This document shows positions 36,629 through 44,351 of a stretch of 64,000 nucleotides of DNA, piece by piece (the first letter of the stretch is position 1; the number at the start of each line of letters is the position of its first letter). Source of the DNA: Amphritea atlantica (lineage in GTDB: Bacteria; Pseudomonadota; Gammaproteobacteria; Pseudomonadales; Balneatricaceae); NCBI RefSeq assembly GCF_018860855.1, contig NZ_JAHKQE010000023.1, positions 124,001 through 188,000 on the forward strand, in the 5' to 3' direction. A model generated the notes under the pieces. That model was not told where the DNA came from and made no database searches. It saw only the letters and a list, made by a program, of their open reading frames with translations. Made by a program: the position numbers and the translations under genes.

Positions 36629-37873
36629 ATGGAACGTTCAATTTCCAGCCGCATTAAAAAACTGTTTTTCTGGACCTATACGCTCAGCGTCTTAGTGGTA
36701 CTCTTCACCGCCTGGCTCTTTCTGGAATTTATGGAAGACACCATGATGAGAATGGACAAGCAGTCGGAAATAGAGCATCTACTGAGTCGTCACGATACGG
36801 ATCAGGTGGTACAGGTAAAATCAGCGATGTTAACCCTAACCTACCTGCCAACCCATACGTCTGAAATAGAAAACCTCCCTATCATTTTTCGCAACCTCCC
36901 CATCCCTTATGAAGGTGAAGTCGAATTTTTAGACAAAGAGTATATGGTCATTATCGATAAGGTCCCTGGGGGTACTTTCTTTCTTGCAAAAGACCAGTCG
37001 CTCTTTGGTCAATATGAAGCCCTGATGATATCTGTCCTGTTGAGCCTACTGGTGATAGCCATTCTATTGGGGTATGGCCTATCGATAATCATAAGCCGTA
37101 TGGTTTCAAGTCCCGTTACACAGCTGACACAAGATATTCAGGCTATCGACAGTCACCTCACATACCTACCCGTTACCTATAAAGATGCAGAATTAAACCG
37201 AATCTCCGCCTGTTTCAATGCCTTTCTGAGTAAGATCGATGCCCTGATCAAACGAGAACGCTCGCTCATCACAATGGCCAGTCACGAACTGAGAACCCCC
37301 GTCGCGGTTATTCTTGGGGCTGCTGAGGTCATTGAACATAGACAGCAGTTACAGGCTGACGACCAAAAGACGCTAAAGAGAATCATCAATTCAGCGGCCA
37401 TCATGTCTGACAATATCAAAGCACTCTTAACCATCGTACGGCAGACAAAAGACTCCTCAGCGAATGAACCCTTCTCGCTGCTAGCACTTGCGAATGATGT
37501 GACCGCGAACATTATTGATGCCACCCCCAGCTCAAAAGAGCGGATAGACATTCAGCCATTGGAGGGAGATAGCTTAATCGAAGCGGATAGTAACATTGTA
37601 AGAATTCTGCTGAGCAACCTCATCAATAACGGGCTTAACCACAATGAGGGGAAAGTCATTGTCGTCATCTCTGATCAATTCATCGAGGTGTGGGATGAGG
37701 CCGAAAGGTTAGCCATCAACAAGCTGGACAGTACATTAGTGACCGATGCAAAAGAAAGCCATGGTCTAGGCCTCTATATTGTCACGCTCATCTGTGAACA
37801 ACTGGGATGGAGATTCACGCTGGAACATACGCCAACCAAAGGAACCTATGCCCGCATCGTCTTTCAACCGTAG
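36629..37873 (+). CDS. Sensor histidine kinase of the eptA operon
   Basis: A 414-residue kinase with two membrane helices (about residues 13-35 and 133-155) flanking a sensor region of about 95 residues, a HAMP-like linker, the dimerisation box ITMASHELRTPVAVILGAAE with phospho-accepting His219, and an ATPase domain with NLINNGLNHNEG (N box) and GLGLYIVTLICEQLGW (G box). The sensor loop lacks the ExxE iron-binding motif of PmrB and has an acidic cluster (EGEVEFLDKE) that might bind cations or cationic peptides; this is inference. It is the last gene of the operon. Confidence 0.92.
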   Translation: MERSISSRIKKLFFWTYTLSVLVVLFTAWLFLEFMEDTMMRMDKQSEIEHLLSRHDTDQVVQVKSAMLTLTYLPTHTSEIENLPIIFRNLPIPYEGEVEFLDKEYMVIIDKVPGGTFFLAKDQSLFGQYEALMISVLLSLLVIAILLGYGLSIIISRMVSSPVTQLTQDIQAIDSHLTYLPVTYKDAELNRISACFNAFLSKIDALIKRERSLITMASHELRTPVAVILGAAEVIEHRQQLQADDQKTLKRIINSAAIMSDNIKALLTIVRQTKDSSANEPFSLLALANDVTANIIDATPSSKERIDIQPLEGDSLIEADSNIVRILLSNLINNGLNHNEGKVIVVISDQFIEVWDEAERLAINKLDSTLVTDAKESHGLGLYIVTLICEQLGWRFTLEHTPTKGTYARIVFQP

Positions 37874-38055
37874 AGTGAACGTTGGCGAGCGACCCTTTAA
37901 ATGCAGGCGTTCGAGGCATCCACAGATATCGAGACAGACAAACTTAAAACGGTTGCAGGAAAGATACTTAAAAAATCGCGATATAACGCAGAAACGGCCT
38001 TATCTTCAAACTAGATAGAATGATGATATAGATAAAACAATAAGATGCGGTATTG

Positions 38056-38168
38056 GGTGGTAGCCCCACCAGCCACATCCCGGCACACGAATCCACCGCT
38101 GTGGCTGCTCCCTTCCAGGCCTGACCAGGTTCACGGTTTATCGTTGCGGGAGGACCAATGGAGCCACC
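38056..38168 (-). ncRNA. ffs: Signal recognition particle 4.5S RNA
   Basis: Reading the minus strand, the sequence contains the universal SRP elements: CTCCCGCAACG, GGTCAGGCCTGGAAGGGAGC (apical loop with the GGAAG-type M-domain binding site and its AGCAG partner) and GTGTGCCGGGATGTGGCTGG on the return strand. The ends pair (GGTGGCTCC with GGGGCTACCACC), giving a hairpin RNA of about 113 nucleotides, the same size as E. coli 4.5S RNA. With Ffh it directs membrane proteins to the translocon. It is transcribed toward the eptA operon's kinase gene. Confidence 0.96.
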
Positions 38169-38203
38169 ATAACGTGACCATTAAGGTCGTCTCGAACGAG
38201 ACA

Positions 38204-38238
38204 GGCGGGCAGTATAACAGCCTGTTCGATAGATGCAA
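38204..38238 (-). promoter_or_regulatory. Promoter of the 4.5S RNA gene
   Basis: On the minus strand TTGCAT (38233-38238) and TATACT (38211-38216) are separated by 16 bases, predicting a start near 38204 and a leader of about 36 bases. The leader contains the palindrome GTCTCGTTCGAGAC (38190-38203). A precursor leader removed by RNase P is known in E. coli. Confidence 0.6.
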
Positions 38239-38550
38239 ACCCGATTGTCGCCGCGACCTAAAACTAATAGTACCAACGCTTAAAGATGGTTAGAAAACAA
38301 CCATTAATAGGCCCATAGAAACTCGCGACGGCGGTGTCTGATCGCTGCCAAGCCCATCAATTCCTTACGTTCATCGCACTAAAAAAATTTCCCACTTCAA
38401 CCCTCTGAGATTAAGATAACTTTTCAACCACTGACCTCGTTAAATGAAAACACCATGATAAGATCACAAACAGCGGTAACGCGGAGTCTACTACTCGCGC
38501 CCTGCTCATCAGATTAACATCGAACGTCTACCCAAAAGAATAGGAGCATT

Positions 38551-39057
38551 ATGAAACAAGATAGCAGCCGACGTTTCGTCGCTCGCCTCTTTACCCATCT
38601 AACTTGGGTCATCATACTGGGGCTGTTTTATCTATTCTTTCAGGATAAATGGCTGCAACAAAATGATCCCAATCATGGGCTGATGAGCGCTACAAACAAC
38701 GCACCGGTCGTGCTGCAACGTAACCGTCAGGGCCACTATATAGCCCCCGGCAAAATAAATGGCCAGAACGTACGTTTCCTCCTCGATACCGGCGCAACGG
38801 ATATCAGCATTCCCGGCACACTGGCAGATCAACTCAACCTGAAACCGGGCAGAGCCTCATACGCCAGCACCGCTAACGGCACCATTAAAGTCTATCAGAC
38901 CACGCTCGATTCAGTCGCACTGGGCGGTCTCTCACTTAATCAGGTATCGGCTCATATTAACCCCCATATGCAAGGTGATACGGTATTGCTGGGCATGAGT
39001 TTTTTGCAGCACCTCGAATTGACTCAGCGAGGTAATACGCTAACACTCAAACGCTGA
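38551..39057 (+). CDS. Retropepsin-like aspartic protease (TIGR02281-type)
   Basis: A 168-residue protein with one N-terminal membrane anchor (residues about 12-30) and a single retropepsin domain: KINGQNVRFLLDTGATDISI, with catalytic Asp79, a flap region and LLGMSFLQHLELTQRGNTL at the end. As in other single-domain members it should act as a dimer, probably facing the periplasm. AGGAG is positioned 5 bases before the ATG. Such proteins are common in proteobacteria but mostly without known substrates. Confidence 0.9.
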   Translation: MKQDSSRRFVARLFTHLTWVIILGLFYLFFQDKWLQQNDPNHGLMSATNNAPVVLQRNRQGHYIAPGKINGQNVRFLLDTGATDISIPGTLADQLNLKPGRASYASTANGTIKVYQTTLDSVALGGLSLNQVSAHINPHMQGDTVLLGMSFLQHLELTQRGNTLTLKR

Positions 39058-39121
39058 TCACGCGCTTAATATCCCTATCTTTCACTGGCTTGCTTGCACC
39101 CAACGAATCATTGCCTTAAAC

Positions 39122-39150
39122 TTGTCGTTAAGTTCGTTTTTATACATTAT
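39122..39150 (+). promoter_or_regulatory. Candidate promoter of the structured leader
   Basis: TTGTCG (39122-39127) and CATTAT (39145-39150) are 17 bases apart and predict a start near 39157, at the first base of the foldable leader. The match to consensus is moderate. Confidence 0.4.
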
Positions 39151-39161
39151 TTCAACATCAA

Positions 39162-39301
39162 GAGAAGGGCTGACGTCCTCGCCAACCTGCCCGCTTGGGT
39201 AAGGTGGTTGTTTTGCTGCTGATTATCGCAAAACGATGTGGTCACTACCGACAAAATCAGGGAACCCCCACGCACAACGTCAGCTCTCATGAAAATGGGA
39301 G
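39162..39301 (+). promoter_or_regulatory. Candidate riboswitch-like structured mRNA leader
   Basis: The outer stem pairs GAGA(AGG)GCTGACGT (39162-39176) with ACGTCAGCTCTC (39277-39288). Inside are hairpin A (39182-39207, ACCT/AGGT and CCC/GGG with a 4-base loop), hairpin B (GTTTTGC 39210-39216 with GCAAAAC 39228-39234), a possible GTGG/CCAC stem (38-41 and 68-71 of 39200) and a 6-bp pseudoknot between loop B CTGATT (39219-39224) and AATCAG (39255-39260). CTCAT (39286-39290), which overlaps the outer stem, can instead pair with ATGGG (39295-39299) around a GAAA loop and hide the GGGAG ribosome site of the next gene. I recognise no known riboswitch class. Confidence 0.55.
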
Positions 39302-39308
39302 CAGATCC

Positions 39309-39638
39309 ATGTTTGAAGCACATATTTATACAGAAGCGGCTAGTCCGGAAGCAGACTTAAACCACCGCTCTGTAAAACCGAACACCCCAGCAAACTGCTG
39401 GCACAATATCTACCAGTGTAATGTTCGTTACTGGATGGCTGAAGGTAAACGCCAAGCACGGGATACACTGTTTCTCTATATTGAATATTGCAACCGAGAT
39501 AACAGTCACGGTTATAAACTCATTGAAATACCAAAAACCGCTTTGACGGTTGATGGTGCACAGAGCATTATTTCCCAAGCGTTACTTAGCAAACAGCTCG
39601 ACCCCATTAAAACTGAGCAATGGTGTAAGGCTTTTTAA
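39309..39638 (+). CDS. Hypothetical protein behind a structured leader
   Basis: From the ATG at 39309 (GGAG 7 bases upstream) the product is 109 residues. The open frame runs upstream to 39195, but that part is the foldable leader and has no ribosome site. The protein has no signal or membrane segment; it contains four cysteines and several aromatic residues (ANCWHNIYQCNVRYWMAEG, DTLFLYIEYCNRDNSHGYKL) and a helical end (SIISQALLSKQLDPIKTEQW). I do not recognise it. It is monocistronic; the next gene has its own start 150 bases later. Confidence 0.75.
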   Translation: MFEAHIYTEAASPEADLNHRSVKPNTPANCWHNIYQCNVRYWMAEGKRQARDTLFLYIEYCNRDNSHGYKLIEIPKTALTVDGAQSIISQALLSKQLDPIKTEQWCKAF

Positions 39639-39791
39639 CGCCAAGTTGACACTCCCCGTGCTGCCTGAATAATTCAACAGGCAGCCTCTCCTGTTTGTTT
39701 TTCATGACATCACATCTCGCAGAAATGACTTTATAATCAACCCCTTTTGCCGATACTATTGATTATTCGCACAATAATAATCAGGTTGGCC

Positions 39792-40829
39792 ATGCGCTCT
39801 ATACGTAAACTGACGTACGAAATCCTTGAGATCGGTAGCAATCAACACCTCCTTGGAAAAGCCATTCAGATTTTTCTGATCGTCTTGATATCGCTCAATG
39901 TCCTCTGTGTCATTTTGGAAACCATGCCCTCCAACAATATCCAAGAACACCGTTGGTTTGATCAGTTTGAGGTTTTCTCCGTTATTATTTTCAGTATTGA
40001 ATATATGGCCCGAGTCTGGAGCAGCATCGAAAACAAAGATATTAAGCATGGCCACCCACTATGGAGCCGGCTACGTTATATGCTGACACCACTGGCACTG
40101 ATCGATCTCTTAGTTATTCTACCGTTTTTTCTCAGCATGATGATGCTCGTCGATTTACGTTTTATGCGAGTATTACGTTTACTGCGGGTGTTCAAACTCA
40201 CTCGCTATTCAGCCTCCATGTCGCTGTTATTACAGGTGTTACGGCGCGAAGCCCGATCAATTGGGGCTGCCTTGTTTATGATTTTGATGCTGATCATCCT
40301 CGCTTCTAGCCTGATCTACTATGCTGAACACCGCGCTCAACCCGAGGTTTTCAGTAGCATCCCGGCGGCGATGTGGTGGGCCATTGTCACCATGACTACT
40401 TTGGGATACGGCGATGTTATTCCCATCACTGTCATGGGCAAGATAATGGCATCTATCATTAGCATTATGAGTTTAGGTATCGTCGCCCTCCCCGCCGGTA
40501 TACTGGCATCGGGCTTTAACGAGGCGATCAGAGAACGGCGCAGAACCTATGAAAAGATGGTTCATATGGCCATTCAGGATGGGGTCGTTGATTCCATCGA
40601 GCAAAAAGCGCTGAATCAGATGCGTGAGGCTCTCGGTATTAGTAAAGAAGATGCTGCCAATATTATGCATAGCAGCCTTAGCCGGAGCATGGAAAAACAC
40701 CTAGAACGGGATATGGATAAATTACGTAATGAGATTGATTCGGTGCTTCACGATCGCTGCCCCCATTGCCATTACAATGTTAAATGGCTAGAACGACGTA
40801 AACCGCCAACAGACAGCCAAAAAAGTTAA
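39792..40829 (+). CDS. Voltage-gated potassium channel (Kv type)
   Basis: From the ATG at 39792 the channel is 345 residues with six membrane segments: S1 (FLIVLISLNVLCVILETM), an S4 voltage sensor with spaced arginines (RFMRVLRLLRVFKLTRYS), and the pore loop MTTLGYGDVIP with selectivity filter residues 203-208. A cytoplasmic C-terminal tail of about 100 residues follows; it ends with a CPHCHYNVKWL cysteine pair that could bind zinc. It is a tetrameric K+ channel of the inner membrane, of the kind found in many marine bacteria. The open frame extends upstream to a TTG at 39747, which lacks a ribosome site. Confidence 0.92.
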   Translation: MRSIRKLTYEILEIGSNQHLLGKAIQIFLIVLISLNVLCVILETMPSNNIQEHRWFDQFEVFSVIIFSIEYMARVWSSIENKDIKHGHPLWSRLRYMLTPLALIDLLVILPFFLSMMMLVDLRFMRVLRLLRVFKLTRYSASMSLLLQVLRREARSIGAALFMILMLIILASSLIYYAEHRAQPEVFSSIPAAMWWAIVTMTTLGYGDVIPITVMGKIMASIISIMSLGIVALPAGILASGFNEAIRERRRTYEKMVHMAIQDGVVDSIEQKALNQMREALGISKEDAANIMHSSLSRSMEKHLERDMDKLRNEIDSVLHDRCPHCHYNVKWLERRKPPTDSQKS

Positions 40830-40851
40830 AACGGAGAAAACTCTCCGCTTT
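40828..40851. terminator. Bidirectional terminator between K+ channel and VOC genes
   Basis: CGGAGA (40832-40837) and TCTCCG (40842-40847) form a perfect stem with a 4-base loop, flanked by AAAA on the left and CTTT on the right, between convergent genes. Confidence 0.7.
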
Positions 40852-40869
40852 AACGCCGTCCGTCTTATT

Positions 40870-41415
40870 TTAATCCAGCCCGTTAAACTCGCCCTCATGC
40901 AACCAGGCTGCATGTTTAGGTGCCTTTTTAGTACGTGACCACTCTTCCAGCATCAACGGCGCGACTCTTTTCAACTCAGCCATCTGCGCCTCACTGCCCT
41001 TAGTATGGGTCAGTTCGAGGCGATGACCATTGGGATCAAAAAAGTAGATTGAACGGATAATGCCATGCTCTGTCGGCCCGATAACATCGATGCCCTTCGC
41101 TTCAATATCGGCTTTCGCGGCCAATAACGCGGCTTCATCTTTCACCCGAAAAGCGATGTGTTGCACCCATGCAGGGGTATTCTGATCTCTGTCCATTTTC
41201 GGCTTAGTCGGCAGTTCAAAGAAAGCCAAAATATTGCCATTGCCGGCATCCAAAAACAGATGCATATAGGGATCAGGCTCTTTAGTTGAAGGCACCCGAT
41301 CTTCAGCAATCGCCACCAAAAATTCCATATTCAGAACATTCTTATAAAACTCAACCGTTTCTTTGGCATCGTTACAGCGATACGCTACATGATGTATCTG
41401 TTCAATTTCGATCAT
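40870..41415 (-). CDS. VOC family (glyoxalase/dioxygenase-fold) protein
   Basis: A 181-residue protein with two VOC beta-alpha-beta-beta-beta units: IEIEQIHHVAYRCNDAKETVEFYKNVL and PAWVQHIAFRVKDEAALLAAK, with candidate metal ligands His8/9, His in VQHIAF and Glu in DPNGHRLELTH. The fold covers glyoxalases, ring-cleaving dioxygenases and resistance proteins. The C-terminal tail (PLMLEEWSRTKKAPKHAAWL) is longer than in glyoxalase I. No pathway neighbour helps. It is a single gene facing the K+ channel gene. Confidence 0.88.
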   Translation of the reverse strand: MIEIEQIHHVAYRCNDAKETVEFYKNVLNMEFLVAIAEDRVPSTKEPDPYMHLFLDAGNGNILAFFELPTKPKMDRDQNTPAWVQHIAFRVKDEAALLAAKADIEAKGIDVIGPTEHGIIRSIYFFDPNGHRLELTHTKGSEAQMAELKRVAPLMLEEWSRTKKAPKHAAWLHEGEFNGLD

Positions 41416-41851
41416 GGGCCAACCTCATAATAATCATTATTCTTGTTATCTTGCTGTTATCCCAAAAGTATCACTTCAATTTCATGCCGGCTATACAGCC
41501 AATATCCACAACGATTCAAAGAATGAGATAATTATTGATAACCATCTGTTTTTATTGAGTTATTTCTCGATAAAGCGATTATGCGGCAACTGGAAATTGT
41601 CTTTTTCAAGAAGATATTGATGAAACATCAATGGTTATGATCGCTTACATCGACAAATCTAAGTGGATGAGCCTCAAGTCACTCGAAGTCATCTCGGTCA
41701 AACAGATCAAATAGCGGAAGAGTAACAACATCACGATAAAGTAATGGCCCTGAACATCATCAATGCGACAACCAACCGGATGGCCACAAACACAAGGCTG
41801 AGCTATCCGGTCGATTTAGTTAGCGGTTTTGAATAACCGCCAAGATTAGAT
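41416..41851. other. Intergenic region between VOC and hydrolase-OsmC genes
   Basis: About 436 bases, AT-rich in the left half. It contains a 7-bp inverted repeat ATTGATG-AAA-CATCAAT near 41618-41634 and GCGGTT/AACCGC (near 41823-41841) just after the downstream gene's stop, which may act as its 3' hairpin. No coding region with a ribosome site is seen. Confidence 0.5.
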
Positions 41852-43069
41852 TTACTCGATTAATCGAGTGACGATATTAATCTCGCCTTCCAAGGTTCGG
41901 TGCACAGGACAACGGTCGGCAATTTCCATTAGGCGTTGCCGCTGCGCCTCGGTTAACTCGCCGGTAAGGGTGATGCGCCGCTCAAACTGATCGACCTTGC
42001 CGCTACGTTGTTCGCAAGTAACACAATCCTGAGCATGTACTTTGTCATGGGTCACATCCACCTGCACATGTTCCAAAGGTAGCTTTTTCAGTCGCGCATA
42101 CATTCTAATCGTCATTGAGGTACAGGCGCCTAGTCCAGCAGCCACCAACTGATAGGGGCTAGGTCCCAGATTGCTGCCACCGTAGCTAACCATTTCATCA
42201 GCGATCAGGTGATACCCTGCGGCACTAATATCTTGAGTAAAACTATCCGGATCAGCCTCACTCACCCGAATAACCCCTTCCGGCGCATTAATATACTTCG
42301 GTAATAGCTGTACATCGATATAACGCTGCGCCCAAGTCGATATCACTTCCGCCGCATAGTCAGCATCCTCCTGTCGACTAAGAAGATGATCGGCAGAATC
42401 CAGAGTAACAAAACTCTTAGGGTGTTTAGCCATTTGAAAGATCTGCGCAGCATTATCCACAGGTACCGTTTCATCTAACGGTGCATGCATCACCAATAAT
42501 GCTTTACGTAACCCTTTGACGGCTTTTTCTAGTGACGCCGATGAGATATCTTCAAGAAACTCGCGCTTAATGGTGAATGGACGCCCGCCAAGACTAACAT
42601 TAGCTTCACCTTCCGCGCAGATGGTATCGATATGCTCATCAAAGTTATGCAGTAGATGTTTTGGATCAGCCGGAGCACCGATGGTCACCACCGCCTTCGC
42701 CTCAGGCACTTGGCTAGCAATCGCCAGCACCGCTGCTCCGCCAAACGAGTGACCAATCAACAACTGAGGAGCGGCGTAATGCTCACGCAGAAAATCCGCG
42801 GCTAACAGCAGATCCTGCATATTGGAGCTAAATCCCGTATTGGCAAATTCACCTTCGGAATGCCCCAGACCGGTAAAATCAAAGCGTAATACCGCAATGC
42901 CTAAAGAGGCTAAACGCTGAGCAATTCGGCGGGAAGCTTGCAGATCTTTCGAACAGGTAAAACAGTGGGCAAACAGCGCATAGGCTGCCGGTTTGCCCAC
43001 CGGTAGATCCAATCTTGCCGCTAATAACGAGCCATCATGGCCAGTAAACTCTAAACGTTCCGTTTTCAT
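41852..43069 (-). CDS. Bifunctional alpha/beta hydrolase-OsmC family fusion protein
   Basis: The 405-residue protein joins an alpha/beta hydrolase (residues 1 to about 255; FTGLGHSEGEF, nucleophile Ser in LLIGHSFGGAAVL, acid in HAPLDETVPVDNA, His in DSADHLLSR) to a complete OsmC domain (about 270-405) with the peroxidatic cysteine pair in GLGACTSMTIRMYARLKKLP and ADRCPVHRTLEGEI. OsmC proteins reduce organic hydroperoxides; the fused esterase may release or prepare the substrate. The same fusion recurs in proteobacteria. GGAAGG lies 4 bases before the ATG. It is an isolated gene; both active sites look intact. Confidence 0.92.
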   Translation of the reverse strand: MKTERLEFTGHDGSLLAARLDLPVGKPAAYALFAHCFTCSKDLQASRRIAQRLASLGIAVLRFDFTGLGHSEGEFANTGFSSNMQDLLLAADFLREHYAAPQLLIGHSFGGAAVLAIASQVPEAKAVVTIGAPADPKHLLHNFDEHIDTICAEGEANVSLGGRPFTIKREFLEDISSASLEKAVKGLRKALLVMHAPLDETVPVDNAAQIFQMAKHPKSFVTLDSADHLLSRQEDADYAAEVISTWAQRYIDVQLLPKYINAPEGVIRVSEADPDSFTQDISAAGYHLIADEMVSYGGSNLGPSPYQLVAAGLGACTSMTIRMYARLKKLPLEHVQVDVTHDKVHAQDCVTCEQRSGKVDQFERRITLTGELTEAQRQRLMEIADRCPVHRTLEGEINIVTRLIE

Positions 43070-43190
43070 AGCACCTTCCTCAATTGTCTTCGATACTAAG
43101 TATTAATCAGACAGAGGCGATGAGCTATTTATTTTTCGCTATGGAGCAGATTGGTAAGATAAATTAGAACAACCGACTGATCGGTATCCC

Positions 43191-43673
43191 TCAGTGGTGA
43201 TGACCTCCCGCACCGTGTGCGTGACCATGGGCGACCTCTTCGGCGGTTGCATCGCGAATATCAAGAATATCGATATCGAAGGTCAGCTCCTTGCCGGCCA
43301 GCGGGTGGTTGTTATCCACAGTCACCATAAATTTACCGACCTTAACCACGGTCACTTGGCGCTGCCCCTGTTCAGTTTGAACGGTGCCCACCATACCCGG
43401 CCGCCATTTTTTTGCGCCCTGTAGATGTTTAACTGGGATACGTTGCTCCGAATCGGGCTGATGTTCGCCATAAGCGTCTTTTGCCGCGAGAGTAACGGAA
43501 AAAGTATCGCCCACCGCTTTGCCTTCCATCGCCTGTTCGAGACCTTTAATCATATTATTATGGCCGTGCAGGTAAGCCATAGGAGAGCCACCCCGGGTGG
43601 TTTCTTCAACCGTTTTGTCAGCATCGTGCAGCGCGTAATGAAACTGAACAACTTTGTCTTTGGTAATACTCAT
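43191..43673 (-). CDS. slyD: FKBP-type peptidyl-prolyl isomerase SlyD
   Basis: At 160 residues it has the SlyD layout: VVQFHYALHDADKTVEETTR, the FKBP half with LEQAMEGKAVGDTFSVTL, an inserted-in-flap chaperone domain (AKDAYGEHQPDSEQRIPVKHL to FMVTVDNNHPLAGKELTFDID) and a His-rich tail (HGHAHGAGGHHH), shorter than in E. coli, which binds nickel or other metals. It acts as a cytoplasmic foldase and metallochaperone. AAGGA is 6 bases before the ATG. No hydrogenase or urease gene is near. Confidence 0.94.
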   Translation of the reverse strand: MSITKDKVVQFHYALHDADKTVEETTRGGSPMAYLHGHNNMIKGLEQAMEGKAVGDTFSVTLAAKDAYGEHQPDSEQRIPVKHLQGAKKWRPGMVGTVQTEQGQRQVTVVKVGKFMVTVDNNHPLAGKELTFDIDILDIRDATAEEVAHGHAHGAGGHHH

Positions 43674-43738
43674 GGTAATTCCTTAAGTGACTGAGCGATT
43701 AAACAGCTCATAAAACGATTGGCGCTGATTATACGGCA

Positions 43739-44209
43739 TCAGCGTAGATTGGTAATCTCAAATTCACCCTGCGGCAAACTTATCTGGTCACCGATATAGC
43801 GCCCTATTAGTGCGGCTCCTAAGGGGGCTTCCGGCGTTATGACCGTGACCTTAGACGCGTCGAAGTCAATTTTCATTCCCCCACCGGCGACCCCAATAAA
43901 TAGCTGTTTTTCTACGCCACGACTGTCTTCTAGGGTAATGAGTGCCGCTAACCCCGCGGGGCTATCCTCGTTGAACGCGCTAACCGGCATCTGCCCATAG
44001 GCGGCGATATCATGTTCGAGTGCCTGCACTCGCATAGACTGCCCGTGGGCTAAATAGGACGCTTCAAGACCAAGGGTGTCATATTGATTCTCCGCCACGC
44101 TCTCTTCATGGGTGGCCGCATCATGGGCATCGTTAGCGGCCGCCACCATCACGGCAAGATCTGCCTGAAGCTTATCGATAATTTGCACTATTAGCTGTTG
44201 TTTATCCAT
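43739..44209 (-). CDS. GreA/GreB-family C-terminal domain protein
   Basis: A 156-residue cytoplasmic protein. The N-terminal half is helical (LIVQIIDKLQADLAVMVAAANDAHDAATHEES) and might form a short coiled coil with an acidic tip (HEESVAENQYDTLG). The C-terminal half is the Gre-type FKBP-like domain (GVEKQLFIGVAGGGMKIDF, VTVITPEAPLGAALIGRYIGDQI). It resembles transcription factors that enter the RNA polymerase secondary channel; whether it stimulates cleavage as GreA does cannot be told. AGGTGGA precedes the ATG. It lies between slyD and the divergent ybiT gene. Confidence 0.85.
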   Translation of the reverse strand: MDKQQLIVQIIDKLQADLAVMVAAANDAHDAATHEESVAENQYDTLGLEASYLAHGQSMRVQALEHDIAAYGQMPVSAFNEDSPAGLAALITLEDSRGVEKQLFIGVAGGGMKIDFDASKVTVITPEAPLGAALIGRYIGDQISLPQGEFEITNLR

Positions 44210-44351
44210 ATATCCACCTATGACTCAACCGCTGCAGTATCGCCATTAAAGGGTAAAAAAGAAACACTCTATTCACACACTTTAAGGGTGATTTATGGGA
44301 TAATGCGCCGCTAAATTTCTATCTCAACGTTTAAACTGATGGGTTCCTGTT

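Noticed and set aside
38045-38293. Plus-strand open frame across 38045-38293
   Set aside because: It is read across the complementary strand of the 4.5S RNA gene and its promoter.
39162-39288. Structured leader as a cobalamin riboswitch or HDV-like ribozyme
   Set aside because: Isolated words (GCTGACG, GGTAAGG, TCCTCGCC, TTGGGTAAG) resemble those classes, but the order of elements and the required pairings do not fit either.
39195-39308. N-terminal extension of the 109-residue unknown protein
   Set aside because: It would place the start inside the folded leader without a ribosome site; the ATG at 39309 has a good one.
41618-41634. TTGAT-N5-ATCAA resembling an FNR box in the gap upstream of the VOC gene
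   Set aside because: The spacer is five bases instead of the four needed for FNR-family dimers, and no gene start lies at a suitable distance.
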